A stretch of DNA of 64,000 nt, taken from Muricea muricata. Lineage: Eukaryota; Cnidaria; Anthozoa; Malacalcyonacea; Plexauridae. The position numbers and the translations under genes are program-made. Positions within the stretch are counted from its first letter, which is position 1. Each line of letters opens with the position of its first letter. The stretch covers positions 92,945,369 through 93,009,368 of the forward strand of contig OY979716.1 of assembly GCA_963855995.1 (NCBI GenBank), written 5' to 3'. The notes under the pieces were generated by a model. The model worked only from the letters and a program-made list of their open reading frames with translations, was not told the origin of the DNA and searched no databases. Below, piece by piece: positions 57,180 to 64,000 of the stretch.

Positions 57180-57505
57180 TTCTTAAAATTCTGTTTACGA
57201 GAAAGTTCCTTGAAGTAGTTTTGGGCCCACTCAAAACTGAAACAAGAGTATCGTACCATAGGCCCAAGTTGCCTGATCATTTTTGGTACATGAATCATGT
57301 AGTGCTGTTTTGGTATGATGTCCACATCTGGAAAGTGTCCTTTGAAACGACTAAGGTGATCATTAATGAGCAATTTCAACAAATTTATTGTCTGCAAGCT
57401 GATGACTGGCGAGAAAACAATCTGATATATTGCAATTAATTCGGTTATCAATGGATAAATGGGGTCATCTTCACTGACACGTGAGCACAGGATGAAAGGG
57501 ATCAA
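57180..57505 (-). CDS. Exon of a TE-derived protein (DUF4218-like region)
   Basis: Minus-strand frame preceded by TTATTTCTTAG at 57,506: IPFILCSRVSEDDPIYPL, then LITELIAIYQIVFSPVIS, FPDVDIIPKQHYMIHVPKMI, RQLGPMVRYSCFSFEWAQNY and FKELSRKQNFKNLANHW. The combination of xKxHYxxHxPxxI, GPxVRYSCxxFEAxxxxFK and NFKNLA is typical of the conserved block following the nuclease in CACTA/KDZ-like transposon proteins. The frame continues to 57,059 but its last residues look like intron. A 4-kb nested repeat lies directly upstream. Confidence 0.5.
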
Positions 57506-57779
57506 CCTAAGAAATAATCTTGCTTGAGCAGCATTTTATTTTAACTTGTATCTTTCATCACCTTGGAAAACAGACTCTCTTAAGGGATCTAGTCTGTCTG
57601 CTGCTTCACTGTATCCATAATACTGGTTGCAAATTCCTGAAACAAGCTGTGCAAGTGAGAACTCCCCCGTGCCAATATACCAAGATAAAATGTGACGAAG
57701 TTCATACCACGTAGGGCATAAACGCAGCTAAAAACGCCGAGTTTTCTTTGTCCGTCAGTATACACGCGTAAAAACGCCC

Positions 57780-57874
57780 AAGCTGATGCACGTTGATATC
57801 AACTTGTTCCCGGTTGTTCCAAACAGGTTGCAGCAATGTTGTGCTGTACCCTGTCAACAAGCTTGTTGACAATA
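57780..57874. repeat. Left half of an AACAATGTTG/CAACAAGCTTGTTG palindrome cluster
   Basis: Words such as GTCAACAAGCTTGTTGAC (a perfect palindrome) and GCAGCAATGTTGTGCTG occur. The right half is at 61,918-62,175, separated by the 4-kb element. Confidence 0.65.
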
Positions 57875-58090
57875 GGTTCATTTATTCGAGCGAAAATAAG
57901 CCGCGGCTTAAATAAGTCGAGAACACAGCCTTTTATACGCCAGTTTTACTAAATTTATTAAAATAGCCCAAAACACTCGTATAAATAAACCATAACGAGG
58001 TATCCACGGTATCCAGTTCTTCGAGCTCTTTCTCACTTGACGCCATTTTGTGTTTCACTTGCTATTTTACTTTGGACTTACCTTCAGGGT

Positions 58091-59319
58091 CATAGAGATT
58101 ATAAATAACACTAGAGGGGACATCGAGGGTAAAATTTGGGAGCGCGGCTATTGGGGGGCAAATTCAAGTCCCGGATGTTCACTCATTTACGATGTCCCAG
58201 GCAAAAACGTCATTTTAGATGAGTTTTTCTGCTTTTTGAAATGTTTTTCCTCGTAAAAATATCGAAAATATCATTTCAGATTGTCGAAAATAATAAAAAC
58301 AATTGAAAAAGTACTATTTTGCCCACAAAATTGGCAAAACGACCTCAACAACGATGAGGAAAACATTTCATACAGATTACAGATTTCTGCTGTTGCTAAG
58401 GTGGTTGTTAAGGAAGCATTAGCTCAGCCAATCAGCGCTTGGCCTAGCATCCGGGACTTGAATTTGCCCCCCAAAAAACGCATTCCCTTTTTTTTCAGTA
58501 AAAAAAATTACGATGCCTCCTCTAGTGTTATCATAGGCGGCCCAATTCAGCGTGTAGTTTCATATAGAGATCAGTGCGCACGTAAACACACTTCGTAGTT
58601 TATGATATAGTTAATTTCCTAAGGTTGGCAACTCTTTGAACTTTTTGAAATACACGGCACGAAATAAATCCGTAGTTTATCAAAACCAGAAAGAAAACAG
58701 CTTTAAAAACAACACAAATATAAACTAGGATAATTTTACTAACCTGTTAGCAACTTTTCTTGTGAAAACACGGCTTTAAACGGTCCGTATTTGAACGAAA
58801 TATAAAGGTATTTTGCCGATTTCTCGTCTGTAACTATGCGGGATGCCCTCATCCTGCTACTTTAAATGACGAATCCGTGCAGCGATTGGCTTGTCAAAGT
58901 TTTAACGTTAAAAATTCATAGTTAAGCCAATCGCTGCACGGATTCGTCATTTAAAACTCTTTCCAGTAGCAGGATGAGGGCATCCCGCATAGTTACAGAC
59001 GAGAAATCGGCAAAATACTTTTATATTTCGTTCAAATACGGACCGTTTAAAGCCGTGTTTTCACAAGAAAAGTTGCTAACAGGTTAGTAAAATTATCCTA
59101 GTTTATATTTGTGTTGTTTTTAAAGCTGTTTTCTTTCTGGTTTTGATAAAATACGGATTTATTTCGTGCCGTGTATTTCAAAAAGTTCAAAGAGTTGCCA
59201 ACCTTAGGAAATTAACTATATCATAAACTACGAAGAGTAGTGTTTACGTGCGCACTGATCTCTGTATGAAACTACGCACTGAATTGGGCCGCCTATGGTG
59301 TTATTTATAATCTCTATGT
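58091..59319. mobile_element. 1.2-kb palindromic element inside the composite
   Basis: The outer ends CATAGAGATTATAAATAACA and its inverse at 59,300-59,319 enclose two long arms centred near 58,910. They pair through GTAGCAGGATGAGGGCATCC, GACGAATCCGTGCAGCGATT and TTTCTTTCTGGTTTTGAT. The left arm is longer because a second element is inserted in it. Confidence 0.88.
58106..58530. mobile_element. MITE nested in the left arm of the palindrome
   Basis: It starts TAACACTAGAGG and ends CCTCTAGTGTTA. The subterminal GGGGGGCAAATTCAAGTCCC is present on both sides in inverted orientation. The right arm of the host palindrome lacks this segment at the equivalent place (near 59,295). An open frame at 58,281-58,598 crosses its end and is not a gene. 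Confidence 0.82.
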
Positions 59320-59795
59320 TCAGCGTTGGTAGGTCCTGCGCATGCTTGGAGCCAAATAGCTATGCAAAAAGAGGCCAAAATCTACCAAAAGAGACCAAAC
59401 TATAATTTTTCTAACGCGGCCAAATAAATGCTAACAAGCCCAAATTTATCGCAAACTCATTCCTAATAGTTTTGGGTATTGACACCGGATCAGCTTTTAT
59501 TTTACAACCAGTGCGATGACTAGTGTACTGCGTAGCACAATTGATTTATTCCATGAATACTAAATAATCCTCATATACTAAAAGTCCTCATGAATACTAA
59601 ATGCCTTTAATATCACAATTAGTATACCTAAATTATTATGACGATTAAACATATATAATCAAACTAAGGTCGAAACATTTTCCAAGCATTACTTTGAAAT
59701 AGAAAGAGGCCAAAAAGTAGCCAAAAAGCCAACTTCTTTTTTGAGGCCAAGCAAGAAAAAAAGAAGCCAAAATCGAGTTATTTGGCCTCTAATTC

Positions 59796-60018
59796 TTGGG
59801 TTTCACGTGACGTCATAAATTTCACTGGGGGTCAATTCCAAATCGATACACTGTCATCAGACTGAAAAAAATTTCACTGTATGTGTTGACCTTGTGTTTG
59901 GCAGCAAATGTGTGCAATTTCGTGAGATTTCCTTGCTCCAGTGCAGTACAATCATCAATACATTTTGATTTGACCCCCACTCAGAATTACTTAAAAGGTT
60001 CCAGTGAAACCCAAGAAT
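59796..60018. mobile_element. Small MITE with TTCTTGGGTTTCAC ends
   Basis: TTCTTGGGTTTCAC on the left and GTGAAACCCAAGAA on the right, with GGGGGTCAA/TTGACCCCC further in. No coding capacity. Confidence 0.75.
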
Positions 60019-60099
60019 AGGCCAAACTACCAGCCCTGCTTACCTTAGTCGCGAACGAAGCGTTTTTACGAGGTTTTCCCTCGTTTTTACGAGGTTTTC

Positions 60100-61759
60100 C
60101 CATTGATCTGTATAATACTGGATCACGCATTCATAATTAAATATTGAAGCCATCGCCACCATCTTGGTACTCCAGGTCCAGTGTTCTTTGCGGGTGTAAG
60201 AGTAAGCTTTTAAGCAGCGTTTTCAATTTCCGTAAATTTCCTTAAAATAAGGAAGTTTATTTATCTATTGAAAACATTGAACTCAATATAAATGGAAGGC
60301 TACCTGAGGCGGGAAATTTGAAGCCAAACATCACCAGGCCTCCGCCAGAAAAAACATGCGCGGCCATCTAAGGAATGTATACAAAAGCCAGCCGATAACA
60401 GTCAAAAATGGGCTGAAACACTTCTAAAGTTTTAACAAAATGTAATCAAAACAATGTTCAAATGACTATCTTTCAAATTTAAACTTTTTGACCAAATTCA
60501 TTTGAATAAAAAGCAATTTTTACGCGAAAGCGTACAGCCAAGAGTGGCGATCGTCACGTCGGCAGAAGTTATTTTGCAATTCGGATTGTTTTTCTCGGTT
60601 TTTGTCCGGGTATTTCAAAATTATTAGCTTTTTTTCCTTTTAGTGTAGCTTATACGCATTTCAAGTGCTCTAAGACAAAGATAAATAAAAACCAACACAA
60701 GCACAGTTTTGACTACTCTTATTTAATAATACAAAATTTTACAAGCCGCGATTACTTTTTCCGACTTTCCGAAAGATATTACACGATTTTTCGATACGAG
60801 TTTTCGAAAACTTTTTACTCTTTTCGCACATCCATGGCTCGGTAGTCCAGAACCTTTATTGATTTAAGTCTAAGATCAAGCAACTGTGGCAAAAATTCTT
60901 TTCCAAAAGGCAAATATTTAACGACAAGACTATATGTCCGGCAGTTTTCCTGGGCCGAATCCTTACTCGCCCTTCGGACTTGCGCTTTAGCTAAATTTGG
61001 TGAAGTAGATACAGTCCCAGTGAGTGAGAGTAGTGAGTGAGAATAGTTTTAATGAGAAAAAATATAAGAATATAAGAAAAAAAATATTCAAAAAATTAAG
61101 AAGAAGAAAAAAAAAGTATGAAAGAAAAGAACGTAACCGGACTCGAACCCGAATCACACAGGTCAAAAGCGCACCAATCGAAAGTTTCCCTTAAAAACTA
61201 AATTTATACTGCGTATGTAACCTGAACCTGAAAACGACATGCGCAGAAAAACAGCCGGACATTTAGTTTTTTCAAACAACTGTCCGGCTGCCGGACATAT
61301 AGTCACTTCGAATATTTAAATATCTGAAGTTCAAAAACTTTGTTGAAATAATCACAATATTTTGAACTGACCTGAGGTCTTTTCGAGCTCCTGTTTCCAC
61401 ATTACAACTTATCATCATAAGAAACTTGATTTCTCTTTATCATTTCGGTATTAATGCAGAATATGACTTGCTTTCATGCCAAAAAAGAACTTTTCATAGT
61501 GAAAAAAATACCAGTTTGTAATTCATCACTCCTAATTAGCACGCGTGACTGTCGCGAAGCTGAACTCACGCGTGTCTGGGGGTCATTTCACGCAAATTTT
61601 GGCTTCAAATCTTGTATTACCGGCTTAACTGAAGATAGCCTTCCAGTTATATTGAGTTCACTGATTGAAAATGCTGATTGTCCGCCATCTTGGTACTCCA
61701 AATTCTGACTTCACTTGATGTCACTGTATGCGTGATCAAGTATTATACAGATCAATGGG
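60100..61759. mobile_element. Inverted-repeat element inside the composite
   Basis: The left end, CCCATTGATCTGTATAATAC, is matched by the right end GTATTATACAGATCAATGGG. Further in, TGAACTCAATATAAATGGAA and the inverse (TTCCAGTTATATTGAGTTCA) pair again. No transposase is visible. Confidence 0.75.
60912..61317. mobile_element. MITE carrying a tRNA-like segment
   Basis: The ends pair as CTATATGTCCGGCAG and CTGCCGGACATATAG, with AAATATT outside each. Inside, on the minus strand at about 61,130-61,195, A-box-like TTTCGATTGGTGCGC and B-box-like GGGTTCGAGTCC suggest a tRNA-derived SINE head, different from the family at 24.8 and 51.7 kb. Confidence 0.6.
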
Positions 61760-61917
61760 TTTTAATTTAAGACGAGGCCCGAACCCTGGACTAAAATTAG
61801 CCGCGGCTTACTTTAGTCGCAAAGAAATAGTACGTTTATACAGACACAGACGTTCTCGACTTATTTAAGCCGCGACCTATTTAAGCCGCGGCTTATTTTC
61901 GCTCGTATAAATGGCCC

Positions 61918-62175
61918 TAATATTGTTCACGCTTGTTCGAACAATGTTGTTGACGGTTGATGGATTAACAAGGCCTGAACAACGCTGTCGGAACAGCTCA
62001 AATCAACATGGTATTAATATTGTTCACGATTGATGAATGAACAACGTTGAACAACCTTATCGGAACAGCATAAATCAACCGGATATCAGTATGTTTTCTG
62101 TTGTCAATAATTGTGTTCAATATTGTTTTAACAATGCACGACAAGGTTGTCAAAACAGCACAAATCAACGTGATA
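61918..62175. repeat. Right half of the AACAATGTTG palindrome cluster
   Basis: Repeated GTTCGAACAATGTTGTTGAC, GAACAACGTTGAACAA and related inverted words occur, with the recurring AACAGCxxAAATCAAC block three times (about 61,992, 62,066 and 62,156). Confidence 0.7.
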
Positions 62176-62900
62176 TTCCAGGGGGGAAGGGAAAGATACA
62201 CAAATTTTGTTTGCTCTGATATTTTTATTTCACGGACGAAAATGTGAAAGCTACAGTATATATATATATACAATATACAAATTACAGAAGTAAATACAAA
62301 GGTAAGACTATAATAATTCTAAGTACATTTTATACCAGGTAATTTGTCGTGGCCTTAGTTTTTATATTCATATTATAAATGATGTACAAATTATGCATTT
62401 ATGTGTAAATACAAAATCTATTAAAAGAGTTTATTTGGCCTTTGTGAGAAAGGTTGCATGTTTAGTAAAATGAATAATACAAAGTATTTTGAATATTTGT
62501 TATTGGTTGTAGTAAATAAATTTGCCCTAAGAAACGAACTGCCATGATTTGATGTTCAAAATGCAACTTAGGAATATCCAATAAAGATTGAATTTTCTGT
62601 ACTTGGGGGATCTGATCTGAACCAAATACTGAACAATGCAACCTCTATAAATTATGATTTAGGTAATTCAGGATGGATTAAGAATAAGCAGTTGCTGAGC
62701 AAGATATTATTTTAAAGATGCTGTCCACTCCATAATGTAAATAAACGCTTTGTTTAGGTTTTGAGTGCTGTATTCGTGAAATATGAAATAACTGACACTG
62801 TTAGCCACTTTTCTGGTTTGCCATGTTCATAAATGAATATAATTCAGAGTTTCAAATTTCAATACAAAAAAGTTCAAAAAATCTGAAATTTATGAGCAGA
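62176..62900. other. Unassigned
   Basis: AT-rich with a short TATATATATA run near 62,258. I see no gene. Confidence 0.35.
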
Positions 62901-62901
62901 A

Positions 62902-63146
62902 CAGGGGCCGGTTGTATCAAAGGCGTTTAGCTTAAACGCTGGATAAGTCAAAAATATAAAACAAGTTTGCATGTTGTAAAAACAAACCAGCTAAAGTTGT
63001 TTGACCTTAGAAGAACAATCATATATAAAACTAAGTGTTTACTCTACTAAACTCATAATTTCGGTTCCGTACTAGGTGTAAAAGTGATTTTTAAATTTCA
63101 CTTATCCACCGTTTAAGCTAAACGCCTTTGATACAACCGGCCCCTG
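62902..63146. mobile_element. 245-bp MITE with CAGGGGCCGGTTGTATC ends and about 10-bp duplication
   Basis: It starts CAGGGGCCGGTTGTATCAAA and ends TTTGATACAACCGGCCCCTG, a perfect inverted match continuing through GGCGTTTAGCTTAAACG. The flanks ATGAGCAGAA and ATGCGCAGAA match at nine of ten bases. A 9-10-bp duplication points to a Mutator-like mobiliser rather than hAT. Confidence 0.92.
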
Positions 63147-63216
63147 ATGCGCAGAACGGAGTGGGCAGCGTCTTTAATTATAAACTCATTACAGTAAGAT
63201 ACAAACTAAATTAGAT

Positions 63217-63559
63217 CTATGAAATATTAAAGTATTTAAGAGATTCTCCAAGGTAGAACTTGTTCACGAGGTAATAAGGGTGATTGGTATTATGAACAAA
63301 GTTATACGTTACTTTTTTAACTGGTTCTCTTTCAATTGTGGCAGTTGTTTCACTCTCTCCAAAACAGCAGCTTCCTGTGGAACAATCATGGACGAGACAT
63401 GCTTGGTCGATAACATACTCGGGTGATATCAATTTCATTTTTCCAGTTCTTTCAACCTTGGCACACTGAAAACTTCCCAAGACTTGGTTTCCCAATTGTG
63501 TGCTGTTCTAGACACTCACTTAGAGGCTGAGTCTGCAGTTTCCCTTTTTGATAGTTTCC
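63217..63559 (-). CDS. Possible exon of a TE-type or unknown minus-strand gene
   Basis: After the acceptor TTTGTTTTAG the frame reads GNYQKGKLQTQPLSECLEQH, then TIGKPSLG. Beyond that a second frame, shifted by one base, continues: GSFQCAKVERTGKMKLISPE, YVIDQACLVHDCSTGSCC and NFVHNTNHPYYLVNKFYLG to a stop. The ISPEYxxDxxxLVHDCxxGxC pattern resembles TE-encoded proteins of the same broad class as the 57-kb exon. A frameshift or an unrecognised small intron separates the two parts. Confidence 0.35.
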
Positions 63560-63655
63560 CTAAAACAAAGAGAGAAATTTAGGTGAACTTTTATGGTAAA
63601 TTTTGTTGCAGAACAACTGAAATTGCGAAGAACTAAGTTATGACAGAATTTTTAC

Positions 63656-63782
63656 AATTCTTAGACACCCAGGCTGATAAATTGCTTTATCTTCCATGCT
63701 TTCCTTTTTGGGAATATTGTCCAAGAATTGTTGCAGCTTTGGATCTTGTGCCAACCTTATGATGGATTCTGATGCATGTAAG
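63656..63782 (-). CDS. Possible upstream exon of the same minus-strand gene
   Basis: Flanked by acceptor TATATCATTAG and donor ATT|GTAAAA on the minus strand. It encodes HASESIIRLAQDPKLQQFLD and NIPKKESMEDKAIYQPGCLR. The donor phase allows an in-frame join to the exon ending at 63,217. Product unrecognised. Confidence 0.35.
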
Positions 63783-64000
63783 CTAATGATATAATTAATA
63801 TAAAAAACTTCTTTAGTTAATTACAATGCAAGGTACATTGAACTAGCCGATTCAATTTTTACAATACTAAGTATAAAATACACTGACCTATGGTCTTCCC
63901 CTCATTTTTCTCCTCCTAGCACAAATCGAAGCTTTTCCATCTTCGCACATTTTGTGCATATATCTAACCTGGATGCATGTCTGTTACTGTTGATATTCAG

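Larger units (their letters stand above)
57875..61917. mobile_element. 4.0-kb composite element with terminal inverted repeats
   Basis: It starts GGTTCATTTATTCGAGCG and ends with the near-inverse CGCTCGTATAAATGGCCC. The inverted match continues through AAAATAAGCCGCGGCTTAAA and TAAGTCGAGAAC. Both flanks are TA (57,873-57,874 and 61,918-61,919), consistent with a TA duplication. The interior has no transposase; it is filled with other inverted-repeat elements. Confidence 0.75.

Noticed and set aside
58281-58598. 105-codon open frame
   Set aside because: It crosses the boundary of a nested MITE and encodes no recognisable motif.

Overview
The window is AT-rich, intron-rich animal DNA, almost certainly nuclear. 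I see one conventional gene, many transposable-element (TE) remnants and many small inverted-repeat elements. The mix (P-element/THAP9-like, PIF/Harbinger, Penelope-like, DIRS-like and LINE elements, tRNA-derived SINEs, hAT-type MITEs) together with a five-finger TRAF gene fits an early-branching metazoan, most plausibly an anthozoan cnidarian. That assignment is inference; no single sequence proves it.

Layout. 1-4.17 kb: nearly empty, with one hairpin element and one doubtful exon. 4.17-8.87 kb: a P-element-like transposon with long inverted arms around a frameshifted transposase on the minus strand. 9.3-12.0 kb: a second, more decayed THAP/P-element-like transposase. 13.66-33.34 kb: a nine-exon TRAF gene on the plus strand, 559 codons, with RING, five zinc fingers, coiled coil and TRAF-C/MATH. 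Every junction is canonical and keeps the frame. Its introns carry a 46-bp minisatellite, a dead LINE, a SINE, a hAT-type MITE and a 2.2-kb nearly perfect palindrome whose ends match the P-like transposon at 4.2 kb.

33.8-45 kb: a hAT-type MITE with an 8-bp target duplication, two Penelope-like fragments (one as a head-to-head inverted duplication), a Harbinger transposase split by a 436-bp MITE, an intact-looking OTU-protease-like ORF and a Harbinger-type accessory coiled-coil ORF. 45.9-50.0 kb: a decayed DIRS-like retroelement carrying a Harbinger deletion derivative. 50-54.7 kb: short tandem and palindromic arrays, an inverted SINE pair and an unrecognised set of possible exons. 54.8-63.8 kb: minus-strand exon-like pieces of a transposon-type protein, separated by a 4.0-kb stack of nested inverted-repeat elements.

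Only the TRAF gene looks like a functioning host gene. The others are TE-derived or too incomplete to assign. A recurrent theme is DNA that folds on itself at several scales: arrays of 20-bp hairpins, 150-bp foldbacks, 1.2-kb and 2.2-kb palindromes, and nested terminal-inverted-repeat elements.
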